40,867 nucleotides of DNA. Source: Rhodocyclaceae bacterium. GTDB lineage: Bacteria; Pseudomonadota; Gammaproteobacteria; Burkholderiales; Rhodocyclaceae. The notes under the pieces are model-generated. The model searched no databases, was not told where the DNA came from, and was given only the letters and a program-made list of their open reading frames with translations. A program made the position numbers and the translations under genes. Shown here piece by piece: positions 25,638-32,180 of this stretch; the first letter of the stretch is position 1, and each line of letters starts with the position of its first letter. Location of the stretch: NCBI GenBank assembly GCA_019750575.1, contig JAIEOJ010000172.1, positions 1 through 40,867 of the forward strand, written 5' to 3'.

Positions 25638-26267
25638 ATGAACCCGTCCAGCTCGCATCTCGACATTCCATCGCTCATCATCCCCGGCCTGCATGGCAGC
25701 GGGGCTGCGCATTGGCAAAGCTGGTGGCAAGCGTCGGTACCGAACGCGCAGCGCGTGGAACAGGATGAGTGGAGTACGCCGGATATCGACGCCTGGAGCG
25801 ATTGCCTGCTCCAGGTCCTGGCGCAGCAAAGCCAACCGGTATGGCTGGTGGCGCACAGTTTCGGCTGCCTGGCCGCCGTGCATGCGATCGCGAAAATCGG
25901 TGCGGGAAACAAAATCAATGTTGCCGGCGCATTCCTGGTCGCTGCAGCGGACCCGGATCGGTTTGGCCTCGGCGAGAGACTCTTCCTGCGCAAGCTGCCA
26001 GTGCCGACAGCCCTGGTGGTGAGCTGCAATGATCCGTGGTTGCCAGAGAACAAGGCCTTGTGGCTGGGCGAACGCTGGGGCGCAGAAATATTTCCCATCG
26101 GCCCTGCCGGACATGTGAATACTGCCGCCGGCTTTGGACCATGGATAGAGGGGCTGGTGCTGTTCCGCGATTTTGTGCGCAGCAAGGGCGGCGCGGTTGT
26201 GCAAGAACGTCGCAGCGCACAACCGCCCTTGTTGCGCCAGGCCTGGCCTGTGATCGAATTCGCGTGA
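25638..26267 (+). CDS. RBBP9/YdeN-family alpha/beta serine hydrolase
   Basis: The 209-residue protein matches the RBBP9-like (DUF1234-type) hydrolases: IPGLHGSGAAHWQSWW near the start, nucleophile serine in VAHSFGCLA, PVPTALVVSCNDPWLP with an acid, and GPAGHVNTAAGFG with the catalytic histidine. These are small cytoplasmic esterases; several lie beside sulfonate or sulfate-ester uptake genes and may be sulfur-starvation proteins. GGAGA is seven bases before the ATG at 25638. It is divergent from the GntR-led operon and only three bases from the converging transporter gene. Confidence 0.82.
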   Translation: MNPSSSHLDIPSLIIPGLHGSGAAHWQSWWQASVPNAQRVEQDEWSTPDIDAWSDCLLQVLAQQSQPVWLVAHSFGCLAAVHAIAKIGAGNKINVAGAFLVAAADPDRFGLGERLFLRKLPVPTALVVSCNDPWLPENKALWLGERWGAEIFPIGPAGHVNTAAGFGPWIEGLVLFRDFVRSKGGAVVQERRSAQPPLLRQAWPVIEFA

Positions 26268-26270
26268 GTT

Positions 26271-27434
26271 TCAACTGCGGCGTAGATACGCCTGCAGTTT
26301 GAAGCCCAGCGACAGTGCAATGAACACGCTGAGGGCAAATACCCAGCCGGACACTGCGCCGGCGCTTATGCCCGAGAGCAGCGTACCGATGGTGCAACCC
26401 AGGCCGATCATGCTGCCCCAGCCGAGTAATACCCCGCCGAAGAGACCACATGCGACATCGCGCAAGGTCGGCAGGCGCGGCGTAAACTGACCGGCCGCCA
26501 GGGCGGACGCAAAGCTGCCGGCGATCAGCGCCAGCACCAACGCACCGTTCGGCGTTAACAGCGCATCCTGAATGAGCGTCGCGCAGCCGCCCAGCGTATC
26601 GAGGCCGTCGAGCCGCGACGGCACCCAACCTTGTGCTTCACCGGCGCGGCGCGCGAGGCTGCCCAACGCCGAGGTCACGCCCAGCGGCTTGGTGCGTATG
26701 ATGATGAGCACGGCAAACAGGCCAACCGCAATGCCGCCGATCCAATAGGACCAGCGCCCCTCGAACAACCGGGCAATACCTTCGCGCAGCGTGGCGACCG
26801 GTGGTCGTAGCGCTTGTGGCGGCAGCGGCTTGCGCCACAGTAGCGCAGCCAGCACTGCCAATACGCCGAGCTGCAGCAGCAGCGCGCCGGCATAGCCGAG
26901 CTTCTGCGGTAGCCACAGGATGGGCGCTTCCGCAATCGTTGCGCTGTAAAAATGATTCCAGGTATTGAAGCCGAGCCCGAAACCGACGATTGCGCCGATC
27001 AATGCGAAGGGCGACACTGGCGCGCCCTCACCCAAGCGATACAGATGCGCGCTGATGCAGGAGCCGGAGATGACCATGCCGGCGCCGAAAGCAATACCGG
27101 CCAGTGCCAGTGCCCAACTCACCGGGCCGATATGCAGATCGGGTGGCAAACGCTCGGGCACAGGCAGCCAACTGCCGACCACCACCTGATAACCGATGCT
27201 GCCGACGGCCAGCGCCAGCAGGATGGCGAGCAGGCCGCGCGCATCGCCCTTGTCATGCCAGTCACGCGCGTGGCACAGGAAGCAGAAGCGTGTGCGCTGC
27301 AATACCACGCCGAGTGCGAGACCGAGCAAGGCCGAGAAGCTCAGCACGCGTCCGCCGGGAAAGCCAGAAAGTGAGAGCGCCCAGGCGATTCCGCCGGCGA
27401 GGATGAGAAGGGCGAGCCAGAATGTCTTGCGCAT
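26271..27434 (-). CDS. YeeE/YedE (TsuA-type) thiosulfate/sulfur transporter
   Basis: The 387-residue inner-membrane protein has about nine to ten hydrophobic segments. Conserved cysteines appear at FCFLC (51 and 54), ISGSC (126), GGC and GLGCTIG (347). TsuA/YeeE proteins move thiosulfate through the membrane by hydrogen bonding to a chain of such cysteines. The start MRKTFWLALL at 27434 places the first membrane helix correctly. An intrinsic terminator ends only ten bases before this ATG, so expression may be conditional. It is downstream of a periplasmic rhodanese, suggesting joint handling of thiosulfate. Confidence 0.85.
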   Translation of the reverse strand: MRKTFWLALLILAGGIAWALSLSGFPGGRVLSFSALLGLALGVVLQRTRFCFLCHARDWHDKGDARGLLAILLALAVGSIGYQVVVGSWLPVPERLPPDLHIGPVSWALALAGIAFGAGMVISGSCISAHLYRLGEGAPVSPFALIGAIVGFGLGFNTWNHFYSATIAEAPILWLPQKLGYAGALLLQLGVLAVLAALLWRKPLPPQALRPPVATLREGIARLFEGRWSYWIGGIAVGLFAVLIIIRTKPLGVTSALGSLARRAGEAQGWVPSRLDGLDTLGGCATLIQDALLTPNGALVLALIAGSFASALAAGQFTPRLPTLRDVACGLFGGVLLGWGSMIGLGCTIGTLLSGISAGAVSGWVFALSVFIALSLGFKLQAYLRRS

Positions 27435-27444
27435 ATCGAATCCG

Positions 27445-27480
27445 AAAAAAAGGGAGACGGCCTGATGGGGCACGTCTCCC
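27445..27480 (-). terminator. Intrinsic terminator directly before the thiosulfate transporter gene
   Basis: On the minus strand GGGAGACG (27480-27473 read as reverse complement) pairs with CGTCTCCC (27459-27452) around a 13-base loop, followed by seven T (27451-27445). The T run ends ten bases before the transporter ATG and the element is 174 bases past the rhodanese stop. Confidence 0.82.
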
Positions 27481-27561
27481 TGAACCTCTGGAGGAGAGGC
27501 CATGACACTAGAGGAGCTTGCAAGGCTGGCGTGGCAGACGCCAGGGAAAACCATGCAGCTG

Positions 27562-27648
27562 CCGCCAAATCCCGTTTGATGAAATGACCGTTCCGGATCA
27601 AATCGCAAAGCGATTTGGCGGGTTTCGAGCAAACGCGTTCGCGTTTGC
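27562..27648 (-). promoter_or_regulatory. Structured leader between rhodanese and transporter genes
   Basis: Three competing inverted repeats are seen. GCAAACGCG/CGCGTTTGC (27629-27648) is a perfect 9-base-pair hairpin. CAAATCGC-AAA-GCGATTTG (27599-27617) is a perfect 8-base-pair hairpin. CCGCCAAATC (27562-27571) can pair with GATTTGGCGG (27612-27621), and within it TTTGAT with ATCAAA (27575-27580, 27597-27602). The last two structures share bases 27612-27617 and exclude each other. No known riboswitch class is recognised. Confidence 0.5.
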
Positions 27649-27653
27649 GGTGC

Positions 27654-28592
27654 TTACTTCGCCGCCCAGATCGTGCCGGCCGGATTGCTGATCGGCGCAC
27701 CGACGGAGTTGCCGTATTCGATCCACGAACCGTCGTAGTTCCTGACCTTGTAGCCGAGGATCTTGGTCAGTGCGAACCAGGTGTGACTGGAACGCTCGCC
27801 GATGCGGCAGTAGGTGATGATGGGTTTGTCGCCATTCACGCCGACGCTCGAGTAGAGCTGCTTCAGATCGGCGGCCGACTTGAAGGTGCCGTCTTCATTC
27901 ACGGCCTTGCTCCAGGTCACATTCACTGCACCAGGAATGTGGCCGGCGCGTACCGCCAGTTCAGGCACGCCGGCCGGGGCGAAGATCTTGCCCTGGTATT
28001 CATCGGCAGAGCGGATGTCGATCAGCTGGGTGCCGGCCTTGTCCTTGCTGTTTGCCACCTGCAGTACATCCCCGAGGCGGGCGCGCAGCGCTTCGTTGGC
28101 CTTGTCGACCTTGAACTTGCTGGCAACGATTTCCGGCACGCGGTTGTCCTGCTGACGGTTCTCGGCTTCCCACTTCTTGCGGCCGCCGTCGAGCAGCTTC
28201 ACGTCCTTGACGCCGTAGATGTCGAAGACCCATGCGGCCCAGGCGGCAAACCAGTTGTTGTTGTCGCCGTAGAGGATCACAGTGGTGTCCTTGGTCACGC
28301 CGGCCTTGGACAGCAGGATTTCGAACTGCTCCTTGCTGACGATGTCGCGCTTGACCGTGTCGTTCAGGTCGGCGTGCCAGGAGAAATTGACTGCGCCCGG
28401 AATGTGGCTGCGTTCATACAGGCCCGGATTGACGCTGACCTCGATGATGCGGACGTTCTTGTTGTCCAGGTTCTGCGCCAGCCATTCGGTGCTGACCAGT
28501 GGACCCTTGGGAATTTCGGTGGCAGCGTTGGCGGCGCCGGCAAAGGCGGAAAAGCTGATGGCAGTTGCGCCCAGCAAATGACGGATATTCAT
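27654..28592 (-). CDS. Periplasmic tandem-rhodanese sulfurtransferase
   Basis: The 312-residue protein has a signal peptide (1-23, ending GAANA) and two rhodanese domains (about 30-145 and 165-305). The catalytic cysteine is C262 in TYCRIGERSSHTWF. The CRxGxR loop followed by SSHTWF is like SseA/CysA2-type thiosulfate sulfurtransferases. The first domain has aspartate (D110 in LYGDNNNW) in place of cysteine and is inactive, as is normal in tandem rhodaneses. It probably transfers sulfane sulfur from thiosulfate in the periplasm. AGAGGAG lies before the ATG. It is upstream of the thiosulfate transporter and preceded by a structured leader. Confidence 0.9.
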   Translation of the reverse strand: MNIRHLLGATAISFSAFAGAANAATEIPKGPLVSTEWLAQNLDNKNVRIIEVSVNPGLYERSHIPGAVNFSWHADLNDTVKRDIVSKEQFEILLSKAGVTKDTTVILYGDNNNWFAAWAAWVFDIYGVKDVKLLDGGRKKWEAENRQQDNRVPEIVASKFKVDKANEALRARLGDVLQVANSKDKAGTQLIDIRSADEYQGKIFAPAGVPELAVRAGHIPGAVNVTWSKAVNEDGTFKSAADLKQLYSSVGVNGDKPIITYCRIGERSSHTWFALTKILGYKVRNYDGSWIEYGNSVGAPISNPAGTIWAAK

Positions 28593-28620
28593 GGAGTCTC
28601 TCCTCTAAGCGTGAAAAATC

Positions 28621-28678
28621 CTTGAGCCGGGACGGAACCGTGTTCCTTGCGTGTATCGGAAATATTCCCGGCATCAAG
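28621..28678 (-). promoter_or_regulatory. Large hairpin in the leader of the rhodanese gene
   Basis: On the minus strand CTTGATGCCGGGA pairs with TCCCGGCTCAAG, a 12-base-pair stem with one bulged base. Inside is a second hairpin, GGAAC-ACG-GTTCC (28646-28634). It ends 28 bases before the ATG, next to the ribosome binding site, with a TTTTT between. The form suggests a cis-acting RNA, but I recognise no known class. Confidence 0.5.
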
Positions 28679-28758
28679 CTGGAGAGAAGCTTAGGTGGGC
28701 GTTTATGCAAAACAAACGAATCAATTCGCATGCGCTTATTCAAGACGCATACATATGC

Positions 28759-29403
28759 TTATGCCTTCACTCTCCGGCACAGCATTAGCACCAGCAGCAG
28801 CGCCGCGAGCTGCGCGATGATGAAACCCGGCGCATCGGCAGGACGTATGCCGGCGAAGGTGTCGCTGAGAGAACGGGCAATCGTGACCGCCGGATTGGCG
28901 AAAAAGGTCGAGGCGGTGAACCAGTAGCCGGCGGTGACGAGCAGGGCGACGACCAGCGCAATCTTCTCGCGTGCATGCTTCAGCGCCAGATGAATGGCGG
29001 CGAGTAGCAATGCCGTGGCGATGAATTCGGACGTCCATTGCGGCAGGCCGCCGCGTACCTTGTCCGAGGTCTGCAGTACCGGCAGGGCATAGATGAAGTG
29101 GGTCAGCCACACGCCGATGATGCCGCCGCTGATCTGTGCGGCGATATAGGCCGCGCATCCCTGCGTATCGAGCTCGCCGCGTGCGCGGAAGTAGAGGCTG
29201 ACGGCGGGATTGAAGTGCGCGCCGGAGATCGGCCCCAGCAAGGTGATCAGCACGTAGAGACCGGCGCCGGTGGCGATGCTGTTGGCCAGCAGCGCCACGG
29301 CGGCATTGCCGGCGGACAGGGTTTCGCCGTAGATGCCGGAACCGACCACCACCATCAGCAGCAGTGCGGTGCCGGCAAATTCGGCCAGCAGCTTGTGCTT
29401 CAC
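28759..29403 (-). CDS. Aquaporin-family channel of the arsenic operon (AqpS-like)
   Basis: The 214-residue MIP-family protein has six membrane helices and both NPA boxes (FNPAVS at 65-67 and ANPAVT at 170-172), with the selectivity arginine R177. The GTG start overlaps the arsC stop by four bases (GTGA), so it is co-translated. Aquaglyceroporins linked to arsC (AqpS in Sinorhizobium) let arsenite produced by ArsC leave the cell down its gradient and take the place of an ArsB/Acr3 pump, neither of which is present here. Confidence 0.88.
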   Translation of the reverse strand: MKHKLLAEFAGTALLLMVVVGSGIYGETLSAGNAAVALLANSIATGAGLYVLITLLGPISGAHFNPAVSLYFRARGELDTQGCAAYIAAQISGGIIGVWLTHFIYALPVLQTSDKVRGGLPQWTSEFIATALLLAAIHLALKHAREKIALVVALLVTAGYWFTASTFFANPAVTIARSLSDTFAGIRPADAPGFIIAQLAALLLVLMLCRRVKA

Positions 29404-29924
29404 AGCCCCTGCTCGCGCAGTGCGCCGATCTGGTTCAGCTCCTGCTTGATGGCCTGTGCCTGCAGCTTGGCGTCGGGCAGATTCACGAGCAGGGAAATGC
29501 GGCGGTTCATCAGCGTGAAGGCATGGGCGAAGGCAGCCAGCTTTTCCGCATCCGTACCCTCGACCGCGGCCGGGTCCTCGATGCCCCAGTGGCCGCTGGT
29601 CGGCTTGCCCGGCCAGACCGGGCAGACCTCGCCGGCGGCGTTGTCGCAGACGGTGATGATGAAATCGAAGTGCGGCGCATCGGGCCCGGCGAACTCGTCC
29701 CAGCTTTTGCTGCGCAGGCCTTCGGTGGGCAGGCCCTGCTGCTGCAGATACTTGATCGCATACGGATTGACCTGGCCATTCGGGTGGCTGCCGGCACTGT
29801 AGGCCTTGAAGCGGATATGTCCATCTGAACTGCGGCCGACATGGTTGAGGATGGTTTCGGCCAGCACACTGCGTGCCGAATTGCCGGTACACAGGAACAG
29901 CACGTTGTAGGTCTTCTCGCTCAT
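29400..29924 (-). CDS. arsC: Arsenate reductase, low-molecular-weight phosphatase type
   Basis: The 174-residue enzyme has the P-loop CTGNSARS (12-19) with the nucleophilic cysteine C12, and the acid in GPDAPHFDFIITVCDNAAGE with a second catalytic cysteine (VCDNA, then VCPVWPG). It reduces arsenate to arsenite using thioredoxin or glutathione/glutaredoxin. The C-terminal 30 residues are longer than in the Staphylococcus enzyme, as is usual in proteobacteria. Third gene of the arsenic operon, its stop overlapping the aquaporin start. Confidence 0.93.
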   Translation of the reverse strand: MSEKTYNVLFLCTGNSARSVLAETILNHVGRSSDGHIRFKAYSAGSHPNGQVNPYAIKYLQQQGLPTEGLRSKSWDEFAGPDAPHFDFIITVCDNAAGEVCPVWPGKPTSGHWGIEDPAAVEGTDAEKLAAFAHAFTLMNRRISLLVNLPDAKLQAQAIKQELNQIGALREQGL

Positions 29925-29949
29925 GGTTTTCTCCCTGAAAGATGAATGC

Positions 29950-30465
29950 TCAGCAGCAGGATGTGCTGCCGTTGTTGCTGGCCGTGCCGCAGCTGGCGGC
30001 GGCCTTGGGCTTGATGGAAATCTTTACCGGCACCGCCACCGGGGCAGAGGGTGCGCAGCAGGCGCTGCCTTCTGCAACGGCATCGGCCGCCTCGTTGAAG
30101 GTCGGAATGCTGTCCAGCGTGTGATAGCTCTCCCAGGCGATGCCTTGCGGATCGACGGTCCAGTGCTTGTCGGAGCGCGCATAGCAGCAGGCCGTGCCTG
30201 CCTGGCTTTCGATGGGCAGGTCGGCGGCGGCGAGGCGCTGCTGCATCTCGTGCAGTTCCTCGGCTTCATCCACCTGGAAGCCCAGATGGTCGAGCCCGGT
30301 TTCCGCGGTGCGCGTGGAGATGGCGAAGTTGAGGCGCGGATCGTCCAGCATCCACTTGGCGTAATCATCCTTGACCACCGTCGGTTCGGCAGCGAAGAGG
30401 GCGGAATAGAAGCGAATGTTCTGCGCGAGGTCGGCGACGCGCAGGTGGATATGCATGCGTTTCAT
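29950..30465 (-). CDS. arsI: ArsI-type C-As lyase (vicinal oxygen chelate dioxygenase)
   Basis: The 171-residue protein has the VOC fold with metal ligands apparently H5, H60 and E112 and the vicinal cysteines C93-C94 in GTACCYARSDKHW that bind trivalent organoarsenicals in ArsI. The family splits methylarsenite or aromatic arsenicals with iron and oxygen to give arsenite. The tail (about 130-171) is low in complexity and ends in further cysteines, including a final CC pair, likely metal-binding. The start overlaps the arsR stop (ATGA). CadI-like cadmium-induced proteins are the alternative; the CC pair and operon favour ArsI. Confidence 0.85.
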   Translation of the reverse strand: MKRMHIHLRVADLAQNIRFYSALFAAEPTVVKDDYAKWMLDDPRLNFAISTRTAETGLDHLGFQVDEAEELHEMQQRLAAADLPIESQAGTACCYARSDKHWTVDPQGIAWESYHTLDSIPTFNEAADAVAEGSACCAPSAPVAVPVKISIKPKAAASCGTASNNGSTSCC

Positions 30466-30794
30466 GCCGGTTCTCCTTGGGGACAGCAGGTATCGGTCGT
30501 GGCGCAGGGTTCGCCGGCGCAGCAGTTGGCGGTGAGGAAGCCCAGCAGCTCGTTCATGCGCGCGTAGTCGGCGCGGTAATAGATGAAGCGGCCCTCAGGG
30601 CGGCTGACGGCGAGGCCGGTGCGCGTGAGGTGGGCGAGATGGAAGGACAGCGTGGCCGGCGCCAGCGCGAGGCGTGCACTGATCACGCCCGCATTGAGTC
30701 CTTCGCTGCCGGCCTGTACCAGGAGGCGGTAGATGGCGAGGCGGGTGTCGTGACCGAGGGCGGCGAGGCTGTCGGCGGCGGTATTGAGTTCCAT
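30462..30794 (-). CDS. arsR: ArsR-family arsenic-responsive repressor
   Basis: The 110-residue winged-helix repressor has its recognition helix at about 45-57 (APATLSFHLAHL) and the beta-wing SRPEGRFIYYRA. It lacks the ELCVCDL metal site of plasmid-type ArsR. Instead, five cysteines (91, 92, 97, 103, 104) lie at the C-terminus, comparable to the C95-C96-C102 site of the Acidithiobacillus ArsR. Such C-terminal sites can respond to organic trivalent arsenicals, which would fit the neighbouring arsI. First gene of the operon arsR-arsI-arsC-aquaporin, with AAGGA before the ATG. Confidence 0.9.
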   Translation of the reverse strand: MELNTAADSLAALGHDTRLAIYRLLVQAGSEGLNAGVISARLALAPATLSFHLAHLTRTGLAVSRPEGRFIYYRADYARMNELLGFLTANCCAGEPCATTDTCCPQGEPA

Positions 30795-30813
30795 GGCGTC
30801 CTTTGATTCGATA

Positions 30814-30832
30814 ATTCCAGAATAATGGAAAT
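30814..30832. promoter_or_regulatory. Probable ArsR operator
   Basis: ATTCCA-GAATAA-TGGAAAT is an AT-rich inverted repeat 20 bases upstream of the arsR start, the expected place for autorepression. Confidence 0.5.
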
Positions 30833-30892
30833 ATATGACAATTTCGTGACGGGGGCAAAGATCGTCGCCTAAGTCGCTGTTAGCATGCCGTC

Positions 30893-32068
30893 ATGAAGAC
30901 AGAGACAACTCCACGGGGTCCCGGTCGCTACGATTGGGACAGGGTGATTGAACGGCGCGGCAGCGACTCGATGAAGTGGGGCCGCTACGGTGCCGATGTG
31001 CTGCCGCTGTGGGTGGCCGACATGGACTTCGCCGCGCCGCCGGCAGTGATTGAGGCCCTGCAGGCGCGACTCGATCATGGCGTGTTCGGTTACGGTCTGG
31101 AGACGGATGCGCTGCATGCGGCGGCCGTCAATTATGTGCAGCGCCGCTACGGCTGGCAGATCGCGGCCGACTGGCTGGTGTGGCTGCCGGGGCTGGTCAG
31201 CGGCCTCAACATCGTGTGCAAGGCGGTGGCGGGAAGTGTCTTCACCGCCACGCCCATCTATCCGCCCTTCATGAGCGCGCCGGCCAACGAGGGCCGTGCA
31301 CTGACGACCTTGTCCCTGCTCGATAGCGAGGAGGGATGGCGCTGGGATTTTGCGGCAACGGACCGGGCGCTGGCGCAGAGCGGCAGCAGGCTGTGGCTGC
31401 TTTGTCACCCGCACAATCCGGTCGGCCGCGCCTGGTCCGACCAAGAGCTGACGCAGATCGCGGCGCTGGCAAGGAAACATGATGTTGTCGTCTGCTCGGA
31501 CGAAATTCATTGCGACCTGATCCTCAAGCCGGGTCATCAACACCAGCCTTTCGCCATGCAGGGTGCGGATGCGGCGCAGCGCAGCATCACCCTGATGGCG
31601 CCGTCCAAGACCTACAACATTCCCGGCCTGGGCGCTGCATGGGCGGTGATTCCGGATGCGCAATTGCGTGCACGTTTCCGGCATGCCATGCAGGGCATCG
31701 TGCCGCATCTCAATGTGATGGGCATGACGGCCACCGTGGCTGCGCTGAATGAATGCGAAGACTGGCGGGCGGAGTTGCTGGACTACCTGCGCGGCAATGC
31801 GCGCCTGGTCGAGGACTGGGCTGCCCACCACGGCTTGCGCATGCATGCGGTGGAGGCGACCTATCTGGCCTGGATGGATGCGGGCGAACTCGGTCGCGCG
31901 CTCGGTATCGGGGATATTCAGCAGCACTTCCTGCAGCACGGGGTCGCGCTTTCGCCCGGCCGCGACTTCGCGTCGCAATACGCACACTGGGTGCGCCTCA
32001 ATTTCGGCTGTTCGCGCCGGCTGCTTTGTCAGGCACTCGACAGGATGAGCCGCGCCTTGCAGGAGTGA
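30893..32068 (+). CDS. PatB/MalY-type PLP-dependent C-S lyase (cystathionine beta-lyase)
   Basis: The 391-residue fold-type I aminotransferase-like enzyme has LPLWVADMDF at the start (36-46), HPHNPVGR (172-179), SDEIHCDL (202-209) and the PLP lysine K239 in APSKTYNIPGL, all typical of PatB/MalY. It cleaves the C-S bond of cystathionine or cysteine conjugates to give thiol, pyruvate and ammonia. It is divergent from arsR with about 100 bases between. The location fits the sulfur-recovery theme, though no common operon is visible. Substrate is not predictable. Confidence 0.88.
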   Translation: MKTETTPRGPGRYDWDRVIERRGSDSMKWGRYGADVLPLWVADMDFAAPPAVIEALQARLDHGVFGYGLETDALHAAAVNYVQRRYGWQIAADWLVWLPGLVSGLNIVCKAVAGSVFTATPIYPPFMSAPANEGRALTTLSLLDSEEGWRWDFAATDRALAQSGSRLWLLCHPHNPVGRAWSDQELTQIAALARKHDVVVCSDEIHCDLILKPGHQHQPFAMQGADAAQRSITLMAPSKTYNIPGLGAAWAVIPDAQLRARFRHAMQGIVPHLNVMGMTATVAALNECEDWRAELLDYLRGNARLVEDWAAHHGLRMHAVEATYLAWMDAGELGRALGIGDIQQHFLQHGVALSPGRDFASQYAHWVRLNFGCSRRLLCQALDRMSRALQE

Positions 32069-32180
32069 CAGCATTTACTTTGTGCAGAAACCACCTAGCA
32101 TGGAATTTGAAGGAATTGAAAGTCTGATTCCCGGCTGAAAACCAGCGCCTGCAGCCGTGGGTGCGTGCATGAGGTCCGCC

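Noticed and set aside
28735-28757. Shared CTTATTCA...CATATG motif between the first sulfate-binding promoter and the region near the rhodanese gene
   Set aside because: Spacing differs, orientation relative to the genes differs, and short AT-rich matches are expected by chance.
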